Notes under the pieces: model-generated
Told to the model about the DNA's origin: nothing
Database searches by the model: none
What the model saw: the letters and a program-made list of their open reading frames with translations, nothing else
In this document: positions 1 to 8,710 of the stretch, in pieces
Position numbering within the stretch: position 1 is the first letter of the stretch
Layout of the letters: every line of letters begins with the position of its first letter
Translations under genes and position numbers: made by a program
Source: CAZBYL01 sp964496275
GTDB lineage: Bacteria > Synergistota > Synergistia > Synergistales > Synergistaceae
Assembly (NCBI GenBank): GCA_964496275.1
Contig: CAZBYL010000022.1
Location: 1 to 35,034 of the forward strand
DNA length: 35,034 nt
Direction: 5' to 3'

Positions 1-108
1 GGTGGTTTCGGATTGCAGCCACTCCGTTCCGTGATCGACGGCACGGACGGAGTGTTCCTCTCAGGCGGAACAGCTAAATTCTGTTTTTCTCTTGCTGTCA
101 CCGAATAA
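1..108 (+). CDS. C-terminal end of an unidentified protein (partial)
   Basis: The first 108 bases are open in frame 1 and end with TAA at 106-108, giving 35 residues that begin GGFGLQPLRS and end FCFSLAVTE. The other two forward frames carry early stops. The glycine-rich start and the final pattern (GGTAKFCFSLAV) resemble the end of a GHKL-type ATPase domain from a sensor kinase, where a G-rich box is followed by a GTxFxFxLP-like strand. That resemblance is by eye and weak. The gene starts outside the window, so no function is assigned. Confidence 0.4.
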   Translation, partial: GGFGLQPLRSVIDGTDGVFLSGGTAKFCFSLAVTE

Positions 109-604
109 ATGGCCTTTTCGTTATGCCTGTTTTTCTCATACATCTTTATTTCCCTTTTTGCTTTAGATTTTTTAAATTTCTCCATAATGTGCTTCTTGAA
201 AATGTTGTTGCTCTTGAGAGCTCTTGCTGTGCTGTTTTTCGAGCAGCCGTATGTTATATAATTATCATCTTAGATAACATATTGCATGTGTTTAGGATAA
301 CATATAGTTTACTAAAAGGCAATAGTAACTTCATATAATTACGTGTGCGGAGCATGTCTGACACGAATGTAATGCATTTTGGAAAAAGCAGTTTGTAATG
401 GAGGTCCTTGAGACAATAGAAATCGGTGAATCTGTCGCAAAGCCCTTTACTTCATATTTGTCTCGGCACAGCTAATGTTTGTTTTAGGATACATCGCCAA
501 CGAAGCCTTTCCCCCATCTACTATGCTGAAGCATTGCAAAATCATGCGGGTTGTAATCGGTAGTTTTATTATGCACTATACAGGCTGTTTTTCAAAAATT
601 CAGC
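109..604. other. Intergenic region, no supported gene
   Basis: About 500 bases, mostly AT-rich, between the partial gene at the window start and the convergent ATPase gene. Short open frames exist (for example 123-338), but they have no ribosome site and read as low-complexity Cys/Phe/Ile-rich strings, so they are not called. I see no RNA gene or repeat here. Confidence 0.5.
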
Positions 605-634
605 GGCGGTGCTGCCTTGCGGCGCACTGCCGCC
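590..634 (-). terminator. Possible terminator of the AAA_14 ATPase gene
   Basis: Just past the stop of the minus-strand ATPase gene is a GC-rich imperfect hairpin. GGCGG at 605-609 pairs with CCGCC at 630-634, with a bulge. On the minus strand it is followed by GAATTTTTGAAAA. The stem is bulged and the T run is short, so this is tentative. Confidence 0.3.
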
Positions 635-676
635 AAGCTTGCTGCTTTCCCTGTATATGGATATGTATTTGAATAA

Positions 677-1972
677 TTACAAAAACATCGCCATGTACAG
701 GGGGTATATGTCAATTTTGTCGGATGTGCCTATATTTCCGGAATGTAATTTTATGCCGCGTGGTACTCCGTAATTTTCTATTATTGCGTTCAGCGATTTT
801 GATTTTTTATTTTCCGCTGATTTTACCTCTGCGGCGACCGCTTTTTTATTTTTTCTGATGAAAAAATCTATTTCTATCTGCGAATTATACTCAAAATAGT
901 AAAGTTTCTTGCCGGATTTTGCGAAGATATCCGCAATTATGTTTTCATACACTGCTCCTTTATATATTCCGAGATTGCCGTCCATAATATCTGCCTGAGA
1001 ACCATCCTCAAGCATGGATGTCAGCAAGCCTGTGTCTCTCATGTATATTTTAAATACATCGCTTTTTGCATTTCCTTCAAAAGGCAGTTCCGGCGAGGAT
1101 AGATTATGGCAGAAGTTAATGATGCCCGCGTCATAGAGCCACATGAGGCTGCCTCCGTATTTTCTTGCAGTTCCTTTGTTCTCTACAAGGCTGTATTGGA
1201 ATTTTTTATAGTCTTTTGACAAGTGTTTGGGGATTGAGAAAAAACATGCCCGTGCTTTTGCTTTTTCCGCACCACCCGCGTATTTTGCAATATCATCCGC
1301 GTAATCCGTAATTATGGCTTTTTGAAGACGCAGAGTATTCGCAAAATTATGAGTTGTGACAAATTCATTGACAACACGGGGCATTCCTCCGACAACAATA
1401 TATTCTCGGAAAAGCTCTGTCATTTTTTCATGCATCGCTCTGGGTACTTGTTCCTGTCTCTCAAAATAACCCTTCACGTCATCTATTGATTTTTCCGATA
1501 CTCCGTTTGCCCATAGGAATTCTTCAAAATCCAGTGAGTACATTTCGAGATATTCAACATATCCTACAGGATATGACGGGACATCTTTGTAATTGATGCC
1601 TAGCATGGAGCCTGACGCTATTACGTCAAAACGTCCGTCAGAGGTTAAAAATTTCAATGCGGTTCTGGCACGGGGACAGTTTTGTATCTCATCGAGGAAG
1701 AGTAATGTTTTATTTGGCACAAGTTCCGCACCGGGAACACGCAGAGATATCTGCTTTATCAAACTTTCAACATCCAAATCTCCATCAAATATAGCAGTGT
1801 AAGCTGGGTTTTCGTCAAAGTTTATGTATGTTCGAAATTGATAATTCTCAAGGGCAAACTTGTCTATGATATATGTTTTTCCCACTTGGCGCGCGCCCTT
1901 GACGATTAGGCTCATTTTATCCCGCCGTGTCTTCCATTTAACAAGTTCGTCCATAATTTTTCGGCGCAGCAT
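677..1972 (-). CDS. AAA_14/DUF4143 family ATP-binding protein
   Basis: A 431-residue protein of the common bacterial and archaeal AAA_14 plus DUF4143 family. The Walker A motif (KGARQVGKT, residues 25-33) is followed by a Walker B with sensor-like acidic residues (LLFLDEIQ, about 90-97). The C-terminal half (about 220-431) matches the DUF4143 pattern: a 'YIVVGGMPRVV' segment, then a 'YYFEYNSQIEIDFFI...AAEVKSAE' stretch like a nuclease-fold E-x-K core. The start is the ATG at 1970-1972, preceded by GTGGAGG at 8-base spacing; a longer in-frame reading runs into the upstream repeat and lacks a ribosome site. The cellular role of the family is not settled. Some members sit near toxin-antitoxin or defence genes, but no partner is visible here and the gene is monocistronic. 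Confidence 0.85.
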   Translation of the reverse strand: MLRRKIMDELVKWKTRRDKMSLIVKGARQVGKTYIIDKFALENYQFRTYINFDENPAYTAIFDGDLDVESLIKQISLRVPGAELVPNKTLLFLDEIQNCPRARTALKFLTSDGRFDVIASGSMLGINYKDVPSYPVGYVEYLEMYSLDFEEFLWANGVSEKSIDDVKGYFERQEQVPRAMHEKMTELFREYIVVGGMPRVVNEFVTTHNFANTLRLQKAIITDYADDIAKYAGGAEKAKARACFFSIPKHLSKDYKKFQYSLVENKGTARKYGGSLMWLYDAGIINFCHNLSSPELPFEGNAKSDVFKIYMRDTGLLTSMLEDGSQADIMDGNLGIYKGAVYENIIADIFAKSGKKLYYFEYNSQIEIDFFIRKNKKAVAAEVKSAENKKSKSLNAIIENYGVPRGIKLHSGNIGTSDKIDIYPLYMAMFL

Positions 1973-1986
1973 AGGGTTTTCCTCCA

Positions 1987-2077
1987 CATTGTGCATATTT
2001 AGGCACCGAATATTATAGCATATATACATATTTTAATGTCGAATATTAAACCGTAGATGCATATTTATCCGTCGAAT
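1987..2077 (-). repeat. 33-bp tandem repeat (2.75 copies) over the promoter of the ATPase gene
   Basis: Read on the minus strand, three head-to-tail units begin with ATTCG and contain AAATATG at a fixed place: 2045-2077, 2012-2044 and a truncated unit at 1987-2011. The first two are exactly 33 bases, about three helical turns. The middle unit contains TGCTATAAT (an extended -10 motif, TATAAT at 2012-2017), so the promoter of the downstream ATPase gene lies inside the repeat. The period and position suggest operator-like sites, but no binding protein is known. Confidence 0.7.
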
Positions 2078-2610
2078 CTGGAAATTTTGGGGGAGAGAAG
2101 GGTTTCAGAGGTTTAAACCACACGGAAATGAAAGTCCACATTTCTATGGTCGGGAAAGGGAGAAGAATGCGAAGTGATCGTAATGCTTAGCGGCACACAA
2201 ATTCTGATGTACCGGATTTGTCAAATCTCCCGCACCTCATTCGTGTCCAAGATAAGGATTTGAAGTAACGCATCCGCTAATGAGATATCGTTGTTGGCAA
2301 TAAAATGGCTGCAGTACATGTCATCGGCAAAACTGTCGCTGTCGCTGTCGGTAATGAAAGCGATGCTTAGGATGAATCTCTTCGCTTACAGGCTGTCAGA
2401 TGAGTGGCTGAAGGATCCCTGTGAAGCGTCATCATGCCGGTTGTCGATGCACTTTGCACGGAGGTGAACTTGTGGACAAGAGCAAGTGTCGTCTTCGCGT
2501 GGTTGATAAGAAGGTTGAGGAATATCTGTTTGCCAATCCTTTACTTTTCATACTGTGCTAAATATGGCATTACTATATGGCGCTTTATCGTTGTTTGTAG
2601 TGCTCCGACA
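2078..2610. other. Intergenic region, possibly with decayed coding sequence
   Basis: About 530 bases without a supported gene. On the minus strand, 2221-2385 is open for about 55 codons and reads like protein (segment ADALLQILILDTNEVREI before a TGA). It has no start codon with a ribosome site and begins directly after a stop. On the plus strand a short protein-like stretch (DKSKCRLRVVDKKVEEYLF) appears near 2470-2530. These may be fragments of lost genes; I recognise no family. Confidence 0.4.
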
Positions 2611-2640
2611 CAAAAAGAGACTGCCTTGCGGCAGTCTCTT
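2611..2640 (-). terminator. Rho-independent terminator of the dctPQM operon
   Basis: A perfect 11-bp stem (AAGAGACTGCC at 2615-2625 with its complement at 2630-2640, loop TTGC) is followed on the minus strand by a run of T (TTTTTG). It lies just beyond the dctM1 stop at 2662, the end of the minus-strand cluster. Confidence 0.9.
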
Positions 2641-2661
2641 CAGTCTCTTTTGTGTTGGGGT

Positions 2662-3942
2662 TTATCTCATTACGTTCAGCAGTCCCATTGTGATTACGGG
2701 GAAATATGTGAAGAGCAGGAGGCAGCCCACCATTGCTAAGAATGACGGGATTATTGCCTTTGATATGTTCTCGATGCTTTCTCCGGATATGGCGGAGGCG
2801 ACAAAGAGGTTGATTCCGTATGGCGGCGAGATGAAGCCGCACGCCAGGTTGACTGTGATTATGAGTCCGAAGTGTATCGGGTCTATGCCTATTGTTCTTA
2901 CGACCGGAAGAAGGATAGGCGTGAGGATTATAACCGCTGCAATGTTGTCAACGAAGCAGCCTATAACGAGAAGGAATATGTTGATTACCATCAGGAGCAT
3001 GAATGGTGTGCCGGCCAACTGGCTCATCCATGAGGCTATGTGCGCCGGAATCTGCGCCATTGCAAGGTAGCTTGCGAATGCCATGGAGAGTCCTATCATG
3101 AATTCGGTGGCTCCGTTTATGAGTCCGGAGCTTCTGAGGCATTCGTAGAGTGTCTTTCCGTCAAGCTCTTTGTATACGAATTTGCCTATGATGACGGAGT
3201 AGACGACGGCCACGACAGCCGCTTCGGTTGGGGTGAAGATTCCGCCGTAGATTCCGCCCAAGATTATGACGGGGACTATGAGAGCCCAGACAGCTTCTTT
3301 AAAGGCTTTGCTTACGTTAGCGAATGTAGGGCGTTCGGAGATGCTTACATAGTGTCTCTTTCTTGCCGTGCAGTAGCATACTGTCATGAGCGCGAGCCCT
3401 ATGATCAGCCCAGGCACGATTCCCGCTATGAACATGTCGCCTATGGAGCACTGCGCGACTACGCAGTAGATGACAAACGGGATGCTGGGGGGAATGATGA
3501 CGCCGATTGTGCCGGATGCCGCGGTTATGGCTGCGGCGAATGATGCGTCATATTTGCGTTCTTTCATTGAAGGAACCATGAAGGAGCCTATCGCGGATAC
3601 TGTTGCCGGACCGGAGCCCGAGATTGCCGCAAAGAACATGCAGGCGAGTACCGTTACCATAGCAAGGCCGCCTGTGATGAAGCCGACGAGGCTTTCCGCA
3701 AGGTTTACAAGGCGTTTTGATATTCCTCCGTTGCACATGAGGGATCCCGCAAGTATAAAGAAGGGGATTGCAAGAAGTGGGAAGGAATCAAGACCTGTTA
3801 CGGATTTTTGTGCGAGCATTATGAACGGTATGTCGGATGTGAGCCACATTGCTATTCCCGTTGCGAGTCCGAGGGTTATCCCGATAGGTATGCTCATTGC
3901 TATTGTTATTATAAGTATTGTAAAAAGGATTACCGCTTCCAT
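2662..3942 (-). CDS. dctM: TRAP transporter large permease subunit (copy 1)
   Basis: A 426-residue, very hydrophobic DctM-type subunit, the 12-helix sodium-coupled translocation channel of a TRAP carboxylate transporter. Family hallmarks are visible: SIPIGITLGLATG near residues 18-30, PFFILAGSLM near 60, SGSGPATVSAIG near 110, GIYGGIFTPTEAA near 240, and a final CGFISPPYGINLFV segment. The length is normal. The ATG at 3942 follows AGGAGG closely, and the gene begins 12 bases after dctQ1 ends. It closes the dctP-dctQ-dctM unit. It is closely similar by eye to the second DctM at 10694-11974 (same length, long identical blocks). Carboxylate transport is secure; the substrate is unknown. Confidence 0.96.
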   Translation of the reverse strand: MEAVILFTILIITIAMSIPIGITLGLATGIAMWLTSDIPFIMLAQKSVTGLDSFPLLAIPFFILAGSLMCNGGISKRLVNLAESLVGFITGGLAMVTVLACMFFAAISGSGPATVSAIGSFMVPSMKERKYDASFAAAITAASGTIGVIIPPSIPFVIYCVVAQCSIGDMFIAGIVPGLIIGLALMTVCYCTARKRHYVSISERPTFANVSKAFKEAVWALIVPVIILGGIYGGIFTPTEAAVVAVVYSVIIGKFVYKELDGKTLYECLRSSGLINGATEFMIGLSMAFASYLAMAQIPAHIASWMSQLAGTPFMLLMVINIFLLVIGCFVDNIAAVIILTPILLPVVRTIGIDPIHFGLIITVNLACGFISPPYGINLFVASAISGESIENISKAIIPSFLAMVGCLLLFTYFPVITMGLLNVMR

Positions 3943-3954
3943 GAGATATGCCTC

Positions 3955-4452
3955 CTATGCCTGCTCTGGCGTGGTTTCTTCGTTGTTTTTGCCGGCGAAG
4001 ATTTTGTATATCTCAATAAGCAGTCTGATTGCCATAAGTCCGCAGCCGACAGGTACCGAAGCGTAGGGGATGGTCATGGGGATTTCCATTGCGGCCGAGA
4101 ACTGTCCGCTTTCGTGGATAAAAAGAATGAGTTCAGTTCCGTACCATGTTAGAAAAAGGCTGAATATAAACCATATTAAAAGTATAAAACATTCAAAGTA
4201 TTTGCGTGCCTCACCGTGAATCATGTTTGCGAACATTTCTACCCTGAAGTGGCTGCGTTCTTTTACCGCATAACTTGCGCCTATCCATGAAAGCCATAAA
4301 AATATAAAACGTGCCATTTCTTCGCTCCATGAGAGCGAGTTTGAGAATACGTAGCGCATTACCACCTGCAGGAATACCAGAACAGTCATTATCGCCATTG
4401 TCCAGACGATGAAGTATTCTTCAAAGTTGTTGATGAATTTTTTAATTGTCAA
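3955..4452 (-). CDS. dctQ: TRAP transporter small permease subunit (copy 1)
   Basis: A 165-residue DctQ-type subunit with four predicted membrane helices, which partners DctM. The motif LSWSEEMARFIFLWLSWIG at residues about 40-58 is the family signature. The start is the TTG at 4450-4452: an AAGGGGA site lies upstream, the encoded TIKKFINNFEEYF matches the N-terminus of the paralogue at 11978-12487, and the nearby ATG is out of frame. It follows dctP across a hairpin-bearing gap and precedes dctM by 12 bases. Confidence 0.93.
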   Translation of the reverse strand: MTIKKFINNFEEYFIVWTMAIMTVLVFLQVVMRYVFSNSLSWSEEMARFIFLWLSWIGASYAVKERSHFRVEMFANMIHGEARKYFECFILLIWFIFSLFLTWYGTELILFIHESGQFSAAMEIPMTIPYASVPVGCGLMAIRLLIEIYKIFAGKNNEETTPEQA

Positions 4453-4485
4453 GATGCATGTCCCCTTAAACTGCCATTTGAAAAT

Positions 4486-4514
4486 GGGCGCGTTCCTCTG
4501 GAGGATACGCGCCC
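4486..4514 (-). terminator. Intercistronic hairpin between dctP and dctQ1
   Basis: An 8-bp GC-rich stem (GGGCGCGT at 4486-4493 with ACGCGCCC at 4507-4514), extended inside by CCTC/GAGG, fills the short gap after the dctP stop. On the minus strand it is followed by ATTTTC. Such hairpins often end or stabilise part of the message after the binding-protein gene, so that the soluble receptor outnumbers the permease. That role is inferred. Confidence 0.65.
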
Positions 4515-4525
4515 GGAGGTTACGT

Positions 4526-5518
4526 TTACTTCTGAACTTTTCTTGCGATGTCCATTATTTCTTTGCCGAGGTCTTTTTCAAACTTCGCATAGACGACTTT
4601 TGTGGCCGCTACAAAGGGCTTCTTCTGCTCAGGTGTAAGTTCGTTGGCCTTCATGCCTGCCTTTGTTACTTCTTTCTTGAACTGTGACTCAAGTCCGGCT
4701 ATTGTCTTGCGCTGCTCGTTCTGGAAGTCCTTTGCTGCTTTGATTACGAGTTCGCGGAGGTCTGCCGGGAGTTTTTCCATGAATTTCTTGTTTGCGATAA
4801 GAACTGTGACGGAGAATACGTGTCCTGTTTCTGAAACGTACTTCTGTACTTCGTAGAACTTACCGTCGGAGATCATTGCATAGGGGTTCTCTTCCGCATC
4901 AACTGTTCCCTGCTGAAGAGCAGTGTAGAGTTCGCCCCAGCTCATAGGTGTGGGGTTGGCGCCGAGTTCCTTGAAGTATGCAATGTGCATCGGGTTTTCC
5001 ATTGTACGGATCTTGATGCCCTTAAGGTCTGCCGGTGTTTTGATGGGTCTCTTGCTGTTGGTGACGTGGCGCATTCCGTTTTCCTGGTAGCCGAGGTTCA
5101 TGAAGCCTTTTGCGAGCATGTACTCGTTGAGTTTTTTGCCGAGGATGCCGTCGAGAGCTTCAAAAGCCGTTTTTCTGCTTGTGAAGAGGTAGGGGAGGTC
5201 AAGGACCTGGATTCTCTTGTCGAATCCTGCCATTGCAGAGCTTGCGGGAAGAGCCATCTGGATTGTGCCCATCTGGACGCCTTCGCAAAGTTCTCTGTCG
5301 CCGCCGAGCTGTGCGTTGGGATAAAGTTCAACCTTGATTTTTCCCTTTGATCCCTTTTCAACTGCGGGGACAAAGACTTTTTTCATTGCAAGCATGTCTG
5401 CATGTGTGTCGGAAACGATGGAACCTACTTTGATAACGTACTCGGGAGCTGCGAATGCCGGGATGCAAAAAACGGATACGATGAGTGCTGCCAATGCCAT
5501 TACAAGATTCTTTTTCAC
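4526..5518 (-). CDS. dctP: TRAP transporter periplasmic solute-binding protein
   Basis: A 330-residue DctP-family receptor that captures a carboxylate in the periplasm for DctQM. It begins with a Sec signal peptide (Lys-Lys, hydrophobic core, cleavage near CIPAFAA, about residues 23-24). Family blocks are clear: YPNAQLGGDRELCEGVQMG near 67-85, GIKIRTMENPMHIAYFKELG near 167-186, and MSWGELYTALQQGTVDAEENP near 193-213. In the family the Arg of KIRTMEN contacts the ligand carboxylate. The start is a GTG (5516-5518) with an AAGGGGG site. It is the only DctP in the cluster, although two DctQM pairs are present, so it may serve both. Confidence 0.95.
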   Translation of the reverse strand: MKKNLVMALAALIVSVFCIPAFAAPEYVIKVGSIVSDTHADMLAMKKVFVPAVEKGSKGKIKVELYPNAQLGGDRELCEGVQMGTIQMALPASSAMAGFDKRIQVLDLPYLFTSRKTAFEALDGILGKKLNEYMLAKGFMNLGYQENGMRHVTNSKRPIKTPADLKGIKIRTMENPMHIAYFKELGANPTPMSWGELYTALQQGTVDAEENPYAMISDGKFYEVQKYVSETGHVFSVTVLIANKKFMEKLPADLRELVIKAAKDFQNEQRKTIAGLESQFKKEVTKAGMKANELTPEQKKPFVAATKVVYAKFEKDLGKEIMDIARKVQK

Positions 5519-5713
5519 TGTTGTTTCCCCCTTGTTTTTTTATGGTTACTTTGGAAAATCATTATTTTGTATGGCTGCTTTGTAACTTTGGAGCATCTGC
5601 TGCAAGGAACAAATAATATGTTTTTTGCAAAAGCCCCCTCCCGATGTAGTCTGATAAAAACATCTTTGGTTTTGAGCTTCGGCGCAGTTCGGCAGAAAAT
5701 TTTTATTGCGGTA
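5519..5713 (-). other. Gap between acnX1 small subunit and dctP
   Basis: A 195-base AT-rich gap inside the minus-strand cluster. It could hold a secondary promoter for dctPQM, but I find no convincing -35/-10 pair and no strong terminator. The dctP ribosome site (AAGGGGG) is at its downstream end. Confidence 0.3.
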
Positions 5714-6139
5714 TTAAGCTTTTCCGCCCTTTGTAACTCTTATCTCGCCTGCGTCCGCGTCTACTTCAACCCAGTCTCCATCGGAGATGACCTCAAAGGG
5801 ATCTTCCTCCATGCGGTCGACCATCGTCGTGCCCATTACGACTGCTGCAGAGACTATTACCGGTTCTGTCTCACGAACAATGATTGCGGCCGGGAGCGTC
5901 TTTTTTGCCCAGAGCTGGTAGAATCCGTCTACCTGAACAACGGAGCTGCCCTTTCCGGACTGTACGACAAGAATTTTTCCCGCGATGCTTTTACCGTGTA
6001 TTGCGTGGTTTCTTTCTATTACTTCCCCTGTCTTGGGGTCGCAGAGGTAGAAGCACATAGCGTCTTTTGATACTATTGCCTCACCGCTTCCGGATCCCTT
6101 GACAATGCAGCGGCACTTGTAGGTTTTTACTTCGCTCAT
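5714..6139 (-). CDS. Aconitase X small (swivel-domain) subunit, copy 1
   Basis: A 141-residue swivelling-domain protein (DUF126 type), the small subunit of two-subunit AcnX enzymes. These are dehydratases of the aconitase superfamily that act on hydroxy acids or hydroxyproline-like compounds. Hallmarks: CRCIVKGSGSGEAIVSKDA near the start, a GKILVVQSGKGSSVVQ block carrying the conserved GKGSS, and a final DGDWVEVDADAGEI strand. The start is the ATG at 6139, which shares one base with the stop of the large subunit (TAATG), with GGGAGGG upstream; this implies coupled translation and equal amounts. The paralogue is at 8778-9191. Substrate unknown. Confidence 0.9.
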   Translation of the reverse strand: MSEVKTYKCRCIVKGSGSGEAIVSKDAMCFYLCDPKTGEVIERNHAIHGKSIAGKILVVQSGKGSSVVQVDGFYQLWAKKTLPAAIIVRETEPVIVSAAVVMGTTMVDRMEEDPFEVISDGDWVEVDADAGEIRVTKGGKA

Positions 6140-7365
6140 TATTCGACCCTCCCATTGACCGCCGCGTCTATGCAAGTCGCAAGGCGGCGCACGACAAACG
6201 GCTGTCCTCTGCGTTCTCTGTAGTAGGCACACTTAGGCGAGTCTGTAACTCCGAGAGCGCCTTCAAATGATTTCCAGCAGGGTTCGTCTATACATGTGTC
6301 GGCTACGAGCCAGACTCCCATCGCGTCAAGTTCCGCACGCAGACCGGAGCGTTCCGCAAGCTCTAGCGCATCTATGGAGGTCAGAATCCAGAATGCCGTT
6401 TCGCTGTGCACCTTACGCCCTGCCATGAGTCTTTTGACGTCAAGGAGCTGTTCGTAGGTGTAGTGCGGGCATCCGAGCATTACGAGATTGATCTTTCCCG
6501 TGTCGCCGACGGAGATGTGAGCTTCCTGAGCGTCAAGAGCTTTTTGATCGATGTATGCCTCTGCCGAAGTCGGAACCTTGCGTCCTTTGAATGCCGCTTC
6601 AAGCGTGGGTGCTTCGGGGGTGATGCCTACAAAGTGGTACATAGCGACCGCCCCGCTGGTTGCCGCTTCCGCTCCGAAGTATAGGAAGTCTTCCGGGCGG
6701 GGGCGTCTTTCAAGGTTCTTAAAGCGGAGAACGGGGATGCGCGACCCGGCTATTTTGCCAACGCTGTATCCGAGGATTCCCCAGTCGTAAGGGTCCTTCA
6801 TGTTTGCGTCCACATCTATTATGAATTCTCCGACTCTGTTCTCATCGAGGTGGAATCCATAATATGGGGTTTTTCCGATAACAGCGGCGGCAAGCGCGCT
6901 TACCGATGATTCTCTGTTGCTTCTGGCTCCGAGTACGGAGTTTACGTAGGGTGTCGCGCTTGATTCGGAGAATGCTATGTGTTCGCCCATGAAGGGTACG
7001 TTCGTGGCAAGACCCGGTGCGCAGCAGAATGTGAGTTTTGCGCCTATTCTGCGGTATACGTCAATGGTGCGCTCTCCGAGCTCGCGCTCTTCAGGTGTCA
7101 CGTCATAGCGTTTTGTGAGGTTTTCCACGTCCCAAGAAGGGTTTGTCGTCGGAGGAACTTTGCACACGGCTCCGCCGTTTACGAGAAGTTCACACCAGTA
7201 TGTGTCGCCTTCTTGACCGCTGAGCGCTACGTGAGCGCGGGACACCGGTATGAGTTTCTCGGCGTCAAACGCCTTGCCGAGCGCAACAAGAAGTTCCATT
7301 GCCTTCATGTTGCCTTCGCCCTGTTCGCCGTTTAGAATCCGTTTTTCTTCATCTGTTAAATACAT
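6139..7365 (-). CDS. Aconitase X catalytic (large) subunit, copy 1
   Basis: A 408-residue AcnX catalytic subunit (DUF521 type), full length. Visible family features are LNGEQGEGNMKAMELLVALG at residues about 11-30, PTTNPSWDV near 72, FCCAPGLATNVP (Cys114/115), AFSESSATPYVNSVLGARSN at 131-150, MLGCPHYT (Cys299) and ADTCIDEPCW (Cys358, codon TGT). Cys115, Cys299 and Cys358 are the likely three ligands of the Fe-S cluster, as expected for the family. Characterised relatives include cis-3-hydroxy-L-proline dehydratase and archaeal mevalonate 5-phosphate dehydratase, so the substrate cannot be named. The gene starts 18 bases after the larA-like stop with AAAGGCGG upstream, and overlaps the small subunit by one base. 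Confidence 0.92.
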   Translation of the reverse strand: MYLTDEEKRILNGEQGEGNMKAMELLVALGKAFDAEKLIPVSRAHVALSGQEGDTYWCELLVNGGAVCKVPPTTNPSWDVENLTKRYDVTPEERELGERTIDVYRRIGAKLTFCCAPGLATNVPFMGEHIAFSESSATPYVNSVLGARSNRESSVSALAAAVIGKTPYYGFHLDENRVGEFIIDVDANMKDPYDWGILGYSVGKIAGSRIPVLRFKNLERRPRPEDFLYFGAEAATSGAVAMYHFVGITPEAPTLEAAFKGRKVPTSAEAYIDQKALDAQEAHISVGDTGKINLVMLGCPHYTYEQLLDVKRLMAGRKVHSETAFWILTSIDALELAERSGLRAELDAMGVWLVADTCIDEPCWKSFEGALGVTDSPKCAYYRERRGQPFVVRRLATCIDAAVNGRVE

Positions 7366-7383
7366 GTCCGACCGCCTTTCAGA

Positions 7384-8673
7384 TTACAGTTTTTCAAGTA
7401 CGGGAAGTGATATTCCGCCTTTTGGAAGAATACCGATAGTGGCATTGGGAATCTGCCTCATCGCTTCATCAAGAGCCGCCTGTACGGTTGGGTAGGGTGT
7501 ATAGTGTAGAACTTTCAAGTCTTCCTCGGTCAGGCCTTCGCTTACTGAAAATATTTTTGCTTTGTCACGGACTCTGCAGTTGCATACGGCAAGAACCGCC
7601 GATACTATGTCTGCTTCCGTGTCTTCGGGGGAAGCGGCGCGCAGTCCCGCCACGACATCTTTCAGCTCCATATCGAGCCAGTCGCGAAAATGCGGGTGGT
7701 TGTGCGCGAGACCCTCATAGCAGGGAGCTGCAAATACGATGATTCCGCCCTCTTTCACTGCAAAATATGCGCTTGTTACGCCTTTTTCCGCCTGCCAGTA
7801 GTCGAGGTCTGCCGGTGAAGAACTTACTACCACGATGTCTGCTAGAGCAGGCATGTCGACTTTGAATGATTTTTCCGCGACAGCCATTCCCGCTCTATGT
7901 GCTTTGACAAAGTCACCTGTGAATATTCCCGCGACGTCGCCTTCATAATTTTTTACAATATTAAGGATAAAGTCGAGCCCTACAATCTGAGCAACCTCTT
8001 CCATCCCCTTGCGGCAGGGATTGCCTTCCACCATTCCGAGAGGAATGTCGGGGCACAGTCCCGCTGTTGCGTGAGTCGCCGATGTTGTTACGAAGTCGCA
8101 CACCCCGGGCTGAACAATTTTTGCTCCGCCTGAGTACCCCGCATCACTGTGCGGAACTATGTTGCCCATTCCGACCAGAAGATCTGCCTCCATTGCATAG
8201 CGGTTGACGTGAACGGGAATTTTGTAGCCGCCTGTTTCTACATGACCGAGGTCCACCATATCTTCGGCGATTGTTGCGTCGTGCTGGCGGACTTTAAAAC
8301 GGCGCACCATGTCAGGACCTATTTTTTCTACGATTTCTTCGTCTGTCATTATTCTGTGAGTACCTGGTGCTGTGAGGAAGCTCATTGCTTCGTCTTTTAC
8401 CCCGTTGTCGTTAAGGTATTTAACGACGACAGGCATTATCCGATCAAGGGGCGTATTGCGCGTGCTGTCTTCGATAAGGAATACAATGTTTTTCTTACCC
8501 TGCGCAAGCTCCTTAAGCGGGAGCGTTCCGAGCGGATTGTCCAGTGAGTAAAGAATTTCCGCTTCAAGATTCTCCAGCTTCGGAATATTCGTCATCTCTC
8601 CCGTATAAATGACAGATTTTTCGGGAGCTTCAAACTCTATTTCGCTGCTGCCGTAAGGAATTGTGTACCTCAT
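7384..8673 (-). CDS. larA: LarA-type nickel-dependent racemase/epimerase
   Basis: A 429-residue LarA homologue of about normal length. The family inverts the configuration at C2 of 2-hydroxy acids using a nickel-pincer nucleotide. All key residues known from lactate racemase have counterparts: Arg72 (EDSTRNTPL), His106 (PGTHRI), His175 (VPHSDAGY), Lys185 (SGGAKIVQPG, cofactor attachment) and His201 (SATHATAG, nickel ligand). The enzyme therefore looks active. The cofactor genes larB, larC and larE are not in the window. Placed between two AcnX pairs, it probably prepares the stereoisomer that one AcnX dehydrates; that is inference. Many LarA homologues act on hydroxy acids other than lactate. 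The ATG at 8673 follows AGAGGGG. Confidence 0.88.
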   Translation of the reverse strand: MRYTIPYGSSEIEFEAPEKSVIYTGEMTNIPKLENLEAEILYSLDNPLGTLPLKELAQGKKNIVFLIEDSTRNTPLDRIMPVVVKYLNDNGVKDEAMSFLTAPGTHRIMTDEEIVEKIGPDMVRRFKVRQHDATIAEDMVDLGHVETGGYKIPVHVNRYAMEADLLVGMGNIVPHSDAGYSGGAKIVQPGVCDFVTTSATHATAGLCPDIPLGMVEGNPCRKGMEEVAQIVGLDFILNIVKNYEGDVAGIFTGDFVKAHRAGMAVAEKSFKVDMPALADIVVVSSSPADLDYWQAEKGVTSAYFAVKEGGIIVFAAPCYEGLAHNHPHFRDWLDMELKDVVAGLRAASPEDTEADIVSAVLAVCNCRVRDKAKIFSVSEGLTEEDLKVLHYTPYPTVQAALDEAMRQIPNATIGILPKGGISLPVLEKL

Positions 8674-8710
8674 TTATATGCCCCTCTTTCAGGATTATTT
8701 AAAATATATA

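Noticed and set aside
3040..3543. Long plus-strand open frames opposite dctM1 (also near 11502-12011 and 5402-6070)
   Set aside because: They lie antisense to clear membrane or enzyme genes, lack ribosome sites and have compositions typical of shadow frames.
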